From contig DASTMK010000419.1 in NCBI GenBank assembly GCA_035714225.1, positions 1 through 5,897 on the forward strand: 5,897 nt of DNA, read 5' to 3'. Shown here piece by piece: positions 1 through 5,897 of the stretch (the first letter of the stretch is position 1; every line of letters begins with the position of its first letter). The stretch comes from CAADGY01 sp035714225 (GTDB lineage: Bacteria > Acidobacteriota > Terriglobia > Bryobacterales > Bryobacteraceae). The notes under the pieces are model-generated. The model worked only from the letters and a program-made list of their open reading frames with translations, ran no database searches and was not told the DNA's origin. The position numbers and the translations under genes are program-made.

Positions 1-207
1 CCTGTCGCTCTCGCGTATCAATCCGGCGTCGATCATGCGGCCAATCGATCCGTAGAGCGTGCCCGGTCCCATCTTTACCTTCCCCTGCGAATCAGCTTCA
101 ACTTGCTTCATGATTCCGTAACCGTGCCGCTCCTGCGTGGAAAGCGCAAGGAGGATATGCAGCACGGCTGGAGTGAGGGGCGCATTGGCTGTGACCTTCC
201 TGGCCAT
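1..207 (-). CDS. PadR-family transcriptional regulator, N-terminal part (cut by window edge)
   Basis: The 69 visible codons run open from the ATG at 205-207 to the window edge. They encode the winged-helix DNA-binding domain of a PadR regulator: LTPAVLHILLAL at residues 11-22, the family hallmark HGYGI at 28-32, and GPGTLYGSIGRMIDAGLI at 47-64, which is the recognition helix and start of the wing. The C-terminal dimerisation helices lie outside the window. PadR proteins are usually repressors that bind palindromic operators, often at their own promoter. A perfect palindrome lies 11 bases upstream of this start codon, inside a promoter, which supports autoregulation. No Shine-Dalgarno sequence is possible, because the -10 box is only 6 bases from the ATG. 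No other in-frame ATG precedes the conserved domain, so this start is favoured. In Acidobacteriota such genes often precede a large ABC-type permease, but what follows here is not visible. The effector is unknown. Confidence 0.93.
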   Translation of the reverse strand, partial: MARKVTANAPLTPAVLHILLALSTQERHGYGIMKQVEADSQGKVKMGPGTLYGSIGRMIDAGLIRESDR

Positions 208-213
208 AGCTCT

Positions 214-242
214 ATGATATATCCGTCACGGATATAAGTCAA
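214..242 (-). promoter_or_regulatory. Sigma70-type promoter of padR, probably leaderless
   Basis: Read on the minus strand, TTGACT (237-242) matches the -35 consensus at 5 of 6 bases. TATCAT (214-219) matches the -10 consensus at 5 of 6 bases. The spacer is exactly 17 bases. Six bases (208-213) separate the -10 box from the padR ATG, so a transcript starting the usual 6-8 bases after the -10 box would begin at or next to the A of the ATG. That implies leaderless mRNA. The spacer is almost entirely the palindrome at 218-236, so a bound repressor would block RNA polymerase directly. The promoter was identified by eye and the start site is inferred. Confidence 0.72.
218..236. promoter_or_regulatory. 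19-base perfect palindrome, likely PadR operator
   Basis: The sequence TATATCCGTCACGGATATA is a perfect inverted repeat with two 9-base arms around a single central base (227). It covers most of the -35/-10 spacer of the padR promoter and overlaps the first two bases of the -10 box. PadR proteins bind as dimers to palindromic operators near their own genes, so this is the natural site for self-repression. As RNA it would be a poor terminator, because the loop is one base and no U-tract follows. Confidence 0.78.
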
Positions 243-270
243 GAGAGTCGACCGGGAACGATAGCAGGCC

Positions 271-3200
271 CTACACCCCGCCGGTCCCCGCGCCTGCCAC
301 ATCCGTTCTCAGCAGGATGCCCGCCGGGTCGTACTCCTGTGTGATGAACTGGCCGGTGAAGGCCAGGAACTTCAACCTTGCCTGTGTTTGAACCAGCAGG
401 TCGTCCGTTCCGGTGATGCGGAAGGACCGCATAAAGGCCAGCAGGCTGCCCGTGGCCGCCAGGTCTTCGAACGTTCTGAACTTCATCGAGCCGGATCCGA
501 GTTCGCGTTCCCCCTCGCAGACGTGCACGTAAAGCGTCGTGTAGTCGTCGAGAATTTCGGCCAGCGCCCGCACGCCGGAGTTCTCATCCTGTTGCATGTA
601 CTTCCGGCCGTCAAAGGTATATCGCGCCCCACCGGAGGATCCGAATTCGATGTGGTACCGCATCTCGGCTTCGCCTGTTTCGGGATTCTGAATCAGGTAA
701 TTGAAGAAGCTCCGCCGCTCGTCGAGGGCGAACGTCGCATCGCGGGTCTCTCCAAACTCCCCGAACGTGATGGTCCCTTTCAGCCGGGCTTCATGCGCGG
801 CCCCTTCCACAAATTCGTTCACGTCGGCCACCACCATGGTCACTTTGAAGCGGACCTCAACAGCGCCCGCCGGCCTGGACCAGTCCGAGGGAATTCGCTC
901 GCGGATCTTCAGGTCGCCCGCACGGCCCGGCTCCGTGGCCGCAGCGCCCGGAAAATACCAGCCGACCATCTCTTCTTCGAACGTCATGCCTACTCCCTGG
1001 GGAAGCGTGCGCTCCAGGAACGGTTGGAGAAGCGTGTTCACCGGACGGTCGCCCGCTTCCGCCCGCGTCAACATGTAGTACACCGCCAGCCGGTTCCCGG
1101 CGTTCGCCCGCTCCACTTGCCAGATGCCAAGCGAATCCGCCGGCAGTGCCTGTAAGAGCTCAGACGGAACGTCGTGAATCCATTTCCCCACCAGAAGCGC
1201 GCCGTCGATCTTCCGGATTTCGCTTTCCGCGCCGGCGTAATGGCCCAGCCGAAAGTGATCTTCGAAGCTTTTCGGCAAGGCGAGCGACTCCATCACTCCC
1301 ATGAACTGGCAGCGAGCCTCCACCCTGCCGTCGGGTTTCGAGTCGAATCGCAGCCACCCGATGCCCGTGGCATGATTCGCGTTGGCGACCACATCGATGC
1401 GCCAGTCCCCCTCCAGGTCCGCTGGCGACGGAGGTGCGCCGCCGCTGTACAAATCGCGGTGATCGGCCGCCGTCATCTGTTCGAACTCGTAGCTGCGCAA
1501 CAGGGGAGCAGTCCATCCGCGTCTCCCGTTCGGGTATTTCCCCGTGTAGCCGCGATAGAGAACCAGGTCGTCGTGGATCACCTTCATCACGTCATAGAAC
1601 AGATCCTCGAACCCCGGGTCGGTATATCGCAGCAGGATATACTGGCCCGGGTCCAGATCGTTGGTCCGCTCCGTAATCGTGATCTCCTCGAGCACGTGAT
1701 TCAACGCGATACGTCCATCGGCATACAAGGTAACGCCACGATACCGGCCGCCCTCTTTCCAGAACTTCTTGTCGTATCCCGTAAACAGGCGCTTGGCCAG
1801 TTCTCCCAGCAGCAGACCCTTGGGCAGGAAACCTTTCCACTTTGTGTCGTTGTGAATGAGGCGCGCAGCGAGGTCGATGCGTTTCTCTCCGCTGTTCACC
1901 AGCGCGTCGATACTCTTGCTGGAACACCTTTGGAATAACCGGTCGAGTTCGGCATCGCGCGCGCTCACTACCCCGGCAGTTCCCACACCGGTCATGCTCA
2001 CCGCCATTTTGGGAGCCGGATAAGGGTTGCCTTGCAGTTCTTCGATCTTTCTCGCCGCGATGCGCTCGGCCACGGCCGAGATGGTCATGAAAGGATTCAC
2101 GCCCACCGCGGAAGGAATCAGTGCGCCATCGGCGACGAACAGGCCGTCGTGTACGGCTCCGTCTCCAGAAAACACACGGCCGAATTCATCCACGGCCCCG
2201 TGCATGTAGTCTTCTCCGATAGGACAGCCACCCAGAGCGTGAACCGTGATCAGGCGCCTTAAGTCAAAAGCGGTCCATATGGGGTTTTCGACGAACGTTG
2301 CGCCGATAGAACGCGCGTGCCGCCGCAGTTCTTCATTGACCAGCGAAAAAATCCTCTGGCGTCCTACATCGTCCCACGCGATCTTCAGGCGTCCATCCGG
2401 CTCCCAGAACGGCGCCTCGAACTCCATGCTTCCCTTTGCGTCGTCGAATGCGGTCACAAGGTACAGGAGAGTATGGTTGAGCGCGCCGTCCGGAGAATAC
2501 GGGTTCGTTTGCGACAGGTCCTGTAAAACACGCCGGCGCTCCTCCGCCTCGTCGCCTGTGTCCGTATCGTCGCCCCGCAGTCCCGCGAAAGCGATTTGCG
2601 CAGCCCTCACCACGGGAGAGGGAAACGCGACATCCTCCACCAGAAAGCGGTTCAGCACCGGCCGGCTGCCGTTGTACCGGATTGCGCCGGTAATCGTGGG
2701 TCCCGGCGGTGTTGCGCTGCCCGGGCTGTCCGGATGATTTCCGAATCCCAACACTTGCAGAAACCGGTCCGAGTTATAGGAGATCGCGAAAAAGTCGCCA
2801 TTGCCACTGAACCCCGAACCCAGGCGCGGGGAAACCCGCAGCCCGCGCATCTCCGATCGCAACAGGATCTCGGTGGAGTTGACGGCGCCCGCCGCCAGAA
2901 TCACGTTCGCCGCGTCCAGGGTAAACGGGCTGCTCGAAAACCGGGTGCGGTAGTGCCGCCCATGCACGCGCCAGCCTCCCGTAACCAGCTTCTGAATCCA
3001 TTCCACTTTGGTTTGCGTGAAGATTTCCGCGCCGGCCCGCGCCGCCATGGGAAGGTAATTCATGTACAGCGTGTTCTTCGAGCCCACGTTGCAGCCGGTG
3101 ACGCAGTCTCCGCAATCCGTGCATGCCGGCTGGCGCATTCCGAAACCGTTGTCTTCCCGGTTTTCGAAGGTGACGGTGATGTCGAGCGGGTCCACGGAGC

Positions 3201-3693
3201 CACCCAGTTCCGCTGCGCGTTTCCGAAGAGCGTCCAGCTTCTTCAATTGCTCGAACCGGGGATGCCGGCTGGGTTTCAGCACATCGAGCGCGCGCTGGTA
3301 GAACGGGCGTAGCGCATCCAGGCTCATCGAGCGCGGCCAGACCGATTGTTGAAAGACGTGTTCTTCGGGAATGATGGCTACATTCGCGTTCACCAGCGAA
3401 GTACCACCCAGGCCGTTGCCTTTGATTACGGAGATATCTTTGAAATTCACCATGTCGTACAACCCGAGCGGGTTGTCGTTGTCGCGAATCTCATCCAGAT
3501 ATTTCGTCAACGTGTCCGGGAAGGAGCCGACTTCCCATTCTTTTCCTCGTTCCAGAAGGCAGACCGAAGGCTTCTGGTCGAGCGGTGCCGCCGACAGCCG
3601 TGCAGCCGAAATCGCCCCGCCATAACCCGATCCGACCACGATAAAGTCATAGCTCGGTTTTCTGCTATCCCAATCTCGCGAAAGTTTTGCCAT
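271..3693 (-). CDS. Large GMC-family FAD oxidoreductase (cholesterol-oxidase type) with long C-terminal extension
   Basis: This 1140-residue protein begins with a GMC flavoenzyme of about 555 residues. The FAD-binding Rossmann motif GSGYGG is at 21-26, with E48 at the end of the second strand. GNGLGGTSLVNANVAI at 92-107 resembles the equivalent segment of cholesterol oxidase. The C-terminal GMC signature has HALGGCP at 485-491 and GVNPFMTI at 531-538, so H485 and N533 match the catalytic His and Asn of cholesterol oxidase. A C-x2-C-x2-C-x3-C motif (C191, C194, C197, C201) lies in the substrate/FAD region. It recurs in some GMC proteins and may be structural or bind a metal. The enzyme probably oxidises a hydroxyl group on a bulky substrate. 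Residues 556-1140 form an extension, described separately. No signal peptide fits, since the Rossmann strand starts near residue 15, so the protein is probably cytoplasmic. AGGG at 3702-3705, 8 bases upstream, supports this ATG. The gene follows the cytochrome gene by 10 bases. Stop is TAG. Confidence 0.94.
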   Translation of the reverse strand: MAKLSRDWDSRKPSYDFIVVGSGYGGAISAARLSAAPLDQKPSVCLLERGKEWEVGSFPDTLTKYLDEIRDNDNPLGLYDMVNFKDISVIKGNGLGGTSLVNANVAIIPEEHVFQQSVWPRSMSLDALRPFYQRALDVLKPSRHPRFEQLKKLDALRKRAAELGGSVDPLDITVTFENREDNGFGMRQPACTDCGDCVTGCNVGSKNTLYMNYLPMAARAGAEIFTQTKVEWIQKLVTGGWRVHGRHYRTRFSSSPFTLDAANVILAAGAVNSTEILLRSEMRGLRVSPRLGSGFSGNGDFFAISYNSDRFLQVLGFGNHPDSPGSATPPGPTITGAIRYNGSRPVLNRFLVEDVAFPSPVVRAAQIAFAGLRGDDTDTGDEAEERRRVLQDLSQTNPYSPDGALNHTLLYLVTAFDDAKGSMEFEAPFWEPDGRLKIAWDDVGRQRIFSLVNEELRRHARSIGATFVENPIWTAFDLRRLITVHALGGCPIGEDYMHGAVDEFGRVFSGDGAVHDGLFVADGALIPSAVGVNPFMTISAVAERIAARKIEELQGNPYPAPKMAVSMTGVGTAGVVSARDAELDRLFQRCSSKSIDALVNSGEKRIDLAARLIHNDTKWKGFLPKGLLLGELAKRLFTGYDKKFWKEGGRYRGVTLYADGRIALNHVLEEITITERTNDLDPGQYILLRYTDPGFEDLFYDVMKVIHDDLVLYRGYTGKYPNGRRGWTAPLLRSYEFEQMTAADHRDLYSGGAPPSPADLEGDWRIDVVANANHATGIGWLRFDSKPDGRVEARCQFMGVMESLALPKSFEDHFRLGHYAGAESEIRKIDGALLVGKWIHDVPSELLQALPADSLGIWQVERANAGNRLAVYYMLTRAEAGDRPVNTLLQPFLERTLPQGVGMTFEEEMVGWYFPGAAATEPGRAGDLKIRERIPSDWSRPAGAVEVRFKVTMVVADVNEFVEGAAHEARLKGTITFGEFGETRDATFALDERRSFFNYLIQNPETGEAEMRYHIEFGSSGGARYTFDGRKYMQQDENSGVRALAEILDDYTTLYVHVCEGERELGSGSMKFRTFEDLAATGSLLAFMRSFRITGTDDLLVQTQARLKFLAFTGQFITQEYDPAGILLRTDVAGAGTGGV
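274..2028 (-). other. C-terminal extension of the GMC protein (residues 556-1140), two probable beta-rich modules
   Basis: Ordinary GMC enzymes end just after the GVNPFMTI signature, but this protein continues for about 585 residues in the same frame. Residues 580-890 look like one or two modules rich in alternating hydrophobic strands and aromatic residues (for example YRGVTLYADG at 651-660 and LVLYRGYTGKYPNGRRGW at 710-727). I cannot name this family. Residues 900-1085 contain MTFEEEMVGWYF (903-914), MRYHIEF (1011-1017), YTFDGRKYM (1025-1033), DDYTTLYVHV (1049-1058) and GSGSMKF (1066-1072). From memory, similar motifs occur in the linker domain of GMC-alpha/beta-hydrolase fusion proteins. 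No GxSxG nucleophile motif of a hydrolase was seen, so any hydrolase part appears absent. Function is unknown; substrate binding or partner docking is a guess. Confidence 0.6.
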
Positions 3694-3701
3694 AACACCA
3701 T

Positions 3702-3705
3702 CCCT
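3702..3705 (-). promoter_or_regulatory. Ribosome binding site of the GMC gene, overlapping the cytochrome stop codon
   Basis: On the minus strand AGGG lies 8 bases before the GMC ATG (3691-3693). Its first two bases are the last two of the upstream TAG stop codon (3704-3706). Ribosomes ending on the cytochrome message would be placed to restart, which suggests coupled translation. This also supports the chosen GMC start. Confidence 0.6.
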
Positions 3706-5122
3706 ATAGCGTCTTTAAAAATTCGATCAGGTCGTCTTTCTCGCCAGCCTGCAGGTTTGTGCCGTACGTGTGCCCTTCACGCCTGTTCCCCTTCAGCACG
3801 GTATCGAATCGAAAGCCCTCCCGTTGGGCTTCCACTCCGTCTGAAACGAATCCAACGTTCACGTAATCATACACGTCGTAGCCACGCCAGAATACGGCGG
3901 GCCGCTCTTCCGGCGGCTTCAGCAGATCGCGGAGAGTCGGTACGGAGCCGTTATGCAGATACGGCGCTCGCAGCCATATCCCATCCAGCGGCATCGCCGC
4001 ATAACCCTCGGTCTTGCGGAAGTGCGAAAACTTCCACGGGCGGCCGGTGCCGAGCGTATTCATCTTGTCGCACAGCTCTCGCGTAAAGGAATTCACCCGC
4101 TCGGGGTCCGTACCGATCTGGACCTGTTCGATGGTCTGCCCTATCAACGGCCGCCCCAGCTCATGACATTCCGAGCAATGTGCATCGAACAGCTTTTTTC
4201 CTGCTGCGATGCGGCCCATATCGATTTTGTCGCGTGGAAACTCCGGTGGCTTCAGGTCCAGAATCCAGTCCTCCACGCGCTTCATACTCTCGAGATCGAG
4301 GGAAGCCTCCGACGCGCCGGCGCCGATTGCAGCGCTCTTGTTGCGCTCGGTGACGGCACCGTTGTTGCCGTCCCAATGCAGCCATAGCCCTTCCCGAACA
4401 CGCTGGTTCCACAGAGAAGGCAGGTCCGCGGTACCAATCGTGTGATCGCCGGTCATGTCGAAGCCGAACATGACCTTGTATGGATTGAAGGTGTCCACGC
4501 GTCCCGGGCCTTGCCGCGGGCGACCCTCGAACCAGGCGAAGTTCCGGCTCTGTTCGAGGATGCCGCTTTTGGTCCGCGGTATCACGAACCAGCGATAGAG
4601 AAGAGCGTCGAACCATGAGAACTTCGGATTCGCGGACCGGATACCGGACAGAATGTAATCTTCCGTGAACCGCGGGTCCCTGGCGCAGGCGAAGAAAAAC
4701 TCCTCGTAGCTTTGCAGGTCGAACTGGTGTGCCGGCATTCCCAAAATAATGCGCCGCGGCGCGTCCGGCGCATCCCGCAACACGCCGGTATGGCACACCG
4801 CGCAGTTGAGGCCCACCAATGCCACCTGCCGCTGCCGGTAACTGGAGCCGATGGGACGCGCCTTATCCGGGGTTTCAAACAGGAGCCCAAATTTTTCGTA
4901 TCCCTTCCCGCTGCGCTGTGGCAGGTGTTCGGGGAACAACGCCGGAAGGACCCGCCAGATCTCGTAAGGAACGCCCGCCCGTTCTTCGGCTCCGATGGAG
5001 CCGTACTTGAAATGCTCGACGATGTCCTCGTGCCGCTCCGGCTGATTCTTATCGAACACGAATAAAAAGCTGGCGGGTAGCAGCACCAGTGCGAAAACTG
5101 TGCTCCGTGGGCTCTTACGCAT
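3704..5122 (-). CDS. Membrane-anchored di-haem cytochrome c, cytochrome c peroxidase/MauG-like
   Basis: The protein is 472 residues from the ATG at 5120-5122. The frame is open for 19 more codons upstream, but that start would lie deep inside the preceding gene and would put 19 extra residues before the signal sequence. From this start there is a basic n-region (MRKSPRS) and a hydrophobic stretch at about 8-23. No clear signal peptidase site and no lipobox cysteine follow, so it is probably an uncleaved anchor with the rest in the periplasm. Two haem c sites are CAVCH (107-111) and CSECH (316-320). Near the C terminus, LRAPYLHNGSVPTLRDLL (384-401) is the signature shared with bacterial di-haem peroxidases. 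It is longer than classical peroxidases (about 320-350 residues), with roughly 200 residues between haem sites, so it belongs to an enlarged subfamily. It could be a peroxidase or, given its operon, an electron acceptor for the flavoenzymes; peroxidase activity is not proven. The start overlaps the previous gene by 8 bases. Stop is TAG. Confidence 0.9.
   Translation of the reverse strand: MRKSPRSTVFALVLLPASFLFVFDKNQPERHEDIVEHFKYGSIGAEERAGVPYEIWRVLPALFPEHLPQRSGKGYEKFGLLFETPDKARPIGSSYRQRQVALVGLNCAVCHTGVLRDAPDAPRRIILGMPAHQFDLQSYEEFFFACARDPRFTEDYILSGIRSANPKFSWFDALLYRWFVIPRTKSGILEQSRNFAWFEGRPRQGPGRVDTFNPYKVMFGFDMTGDHTIGTADLPSLWNQRVREGLWLHWDGNNGAVTERNKSAAIGAGASEASLDLESMKRVEDWILDLKPPEFPRDKIDMGRIAAGKKLFDAHCSECHELGRPLIGQTIEQVQIGTDPERVNSFTRELCDKMNTLGTGRPWKFSHFRKTEGYAAMPLDGIWLRAPYLHNGSVPTLRDLLKPPEERPAVFWRGYDVYDYVNVGFVSDGVEAQREGFRFDTVLKGNRREGHTYGTNLQAGEKDDLIEFLKTL
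5115..5122 (-). promoter_or_regulatory. 8-base gene overlap (ATGCGTAA), probable translational coupling
   Basis: The cytochrome ATG (5120-5122) lies inside the last codons of the flavin oxidoreductase gene, whose TAA stop is at 5115-5117. The two genes use different frames. Only a weak purine-rich stretch (AAAAGA) precedes the ATG by 9 bases, so cytochrome translation probably depends on ribosomes arriving from the upstream gene. This ties the two genes into one transcript. Confidence 0.7.
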
Positions 5123-5897
5123 GTGCGGATATCTTTTCGCTGAACGGAGCGGGATCGAAGACGGACATGATTTCGGCAATCATCTCTTCCCGCGACGAGA
5201 ACCGGCTCTGCTCATAGCAGCCCAATGGATTCTCGAGAACATTTACAAGGCACTTGTTGCAGTAGGTACACGGTTTCGGAGCCTGGTCCAGACCGTTCGC
5301 GAACAGGTGTACCAGATCGTTATTGGCGATGAGAGGCCGCGCGATCGACACCGCGTCGCAAGCCGCGCCGGAGATGGCATTGCGAATCACCGATGCCGTC
5401 TGGAACCCTCCCGTACAAATCACGGGAATGGAGACCGCGGACTTGATCGCCCGGCTGTCCGCCAGGTTGATGCCCTCAATCTTGTCGCCGCGCGCGTTCA
5501 GCCACAGCGCGCGATACAGCTTTCCGAGCGGTTCGCTGCGCAGTGCCAGGTAGTTGCGCAACTCCTGCGTGCCGCTTGAAATCATGGAGTCGAACGTCTT
5601 CAGTGCTTCATCGACGGGAAAATCGCCCGGAGGGTTCCTGGGGTGGGGAAAGGCGCTGCCTGCGGAGACATGCAACGCGTCGATGCCTGCCTGCTCCAGC
5701 CACTGTGCCACGGGAACGGAATCTTTCACTGTGTTGCCCGGCGGATCGAACGGCGACAAGGCATTGTTATACTCCGTGGCGCTGATCTTCACCTGGAGAT
5801 GGAAATCGCGGCCCACTTCGCGGCGGATGGCTTCCACGATTTCCAGCACGAAGCGCGCGCGGTTGCGCAGCGTTCCACCGTATTCGTCTTTGCGGTC
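5115..5897 (-). CDS. NADH:flavin oxidoreductase (old yellow enzyme family) with Fe-S cysteine motif, C-terminal part
   Basis: The frame is open from the window edge to the TAA at 5115-5117, giving 260 visible residues; the N-terminal half of the TIM barrel is outside. The visible part begins with DRKDEYGGTLRNRARF, a hallmark of the family, so the GTG at 5847-5849 is internal and not the start. Later barrel elements follow: LQVKIS (34-39), GIDALHVSAG (71-80), and the FMN phosphate-binding region CTGGF (161-165) with SIARPLIAN (184-192). Near the end is C-x2-C-x2-C-x10-C (C210, C213, C216, C227), like the 4Fe-4S site of 2,4-dienoyl-CoA reductase and trimethylamine dehydrogenase. Those enzymes continue with a FAD/NAD(P)H domain, but this protein stops 33 residues later, so its electrons must come from or go to a partner. 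Members reduce activated C=C bonds or oxidise amines; the substrate here is unknown. It is the first visible gene of the operon, and its promoter lies outside the window. Confidence 0.94.
   Translation of the reverse strand, partial: DRKDEYGGTLRNRARFVLEIVEAIRREVGRDFHLQVKISATEYNNALSPFDPPGNTVKDSVPVAQWLEQAGIDALHVSAGSAFPHPRNPPGDFPVDEALKTFDSMISSGTQELRNYLALRSEPLGKLYRALWLNARGDKIEGINLADSRAIKSAVSIPVICTGGFQTASVIRNAISGAACDAVSIARPLIANNDLVHLFANGLDQAPKPCTYCNKCLVNVLENPLGCYEQSRFSSREEMIAEIMSVFDPAPFSEKISAHA

Noticed and set aside
218..236. The palindrome as a transcription terminator for the operon.
   Set aside because: A one-base loop is too tight for a good RNA hairpin, the arms are AT-rich at the base, and no U-tract follows. 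Its position within a promoter spacer fits an operator better.
108..302. A 64-codon minus-strand frame covering the padR promoter and start.
   Set aside because: It overlaps the well-supported padR frame, the promoter and the end of the GMC gene, and its translation has no conserved pattern.
519..531. Short palindrome ACGTGCACGT within the GMC coding region.
   Set aside because: A single 10-base palindrome of this type is expected by chance in GC-rich coding sequence and is not linked to any promoter or repeat.
388..1938. Two long tandem plus-strand open frames (388-1155 and 1174-1938) opposite the GMC gene.
   Set aside because: They lie in the exact antisense codon register of the GMC gene. 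Stops there arise only from rare TTA, CTA or TCA codons in a GC-rich gene, so long open frames are expected. Their translations show no recognisable domain, while the minus-strand frame has clear family motifs.
2596..4086. Plus-strand open frames 2596-3312 and 3346-4086.
   Set aside because: Both are antisense shadows of the GMC gene in the same register, and the second runs across the junction into the cytochrome gene. The translations are rich in Arg and Pro and lack motifs.
5123..5179. A start 19 codons further upstream for the cytochrome gene.
   Set aside because: It would overlap the flavin oxidoreductase gene by 65 bases and place a non-hydrophobic stretch before an otherwise typical signal sequence. 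The ATG at 5122 gives the usual basic n-region directly before the hydrophobic core.
5847..5849. GTG as the start of the flavin oxidoreductase.
   Set aside because: The sixteen codons upstream to the window edge encode the conserved DEYGGTLRNR segment of the family, so the gene extends beyond the window.

Overview
The window reads as one strand: every supported gene lies on the minus strand, so the genes are best read from position 5897 down to 1. In transcription order they are: (1) the 3' part of an NADH:flavin oxidoreductase of the old yellow enzyme class, cut by the window edge; (2) a membrane-anchored di-haem cytochrome c of the cytochrome c peroxidase/MauG type; (3) a very long (1140 aa) FAD-dependent GMC oxidoreductase of the cholesterol-oxidase type with a C-terminal extension of nearly 600 residues; (4) the 5' part of a PadR-family transcriptional regulator, cut by the other edge. 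No RNA gene, mobile element, CRISPR array or long empty stretch was seen.

Genes 1-3 look like one operon. The flavin oxidoreductase and cytochrome genes overlap by 8 bases, and the cytochrome and GMC genes are 10 bases apart, with the GMC ribosome binding site overlapping the cytochrome stop codon. All three products are redox proteins: an FMN protein with a probable iron-sulfur cluster, a two-haem cytochrome facing the periplasm, and an FAD dehydrogenase/oxidase with a four-cysteine motif. A plausible reading is a small catabolic or modifying pathway in which a bulky hydroxylated or unsaturated compound (steroid- or terpenoid-like is only a guess) is oxidised and reduced, with electrons handed to a c-type cytochrome. 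The substrate cannot be deduced from the sequence.

The 63-base gap between the GMC gene and padR holds the best regulatory signal in the window: a 19-base perfect palindrome that fills the spacer of a near-consensus sigma70-type promoter. The promoter points at padR and sits so close to its ATG that the transcript is probably leaderless. This fits a PadR protein that represses its own gene. No terminator is visible between the GMC gene and padR.

The organism appears to be a GC-rich bacterium (about 60 percent by eye). The PadR gene with a TATATCC-type palindrome, the di-haem cytochrome and the large GMC protein together suggest an Acidobacteriota-like soil bacterium, but this is an impression from gene style and not a demonstrated assignment.
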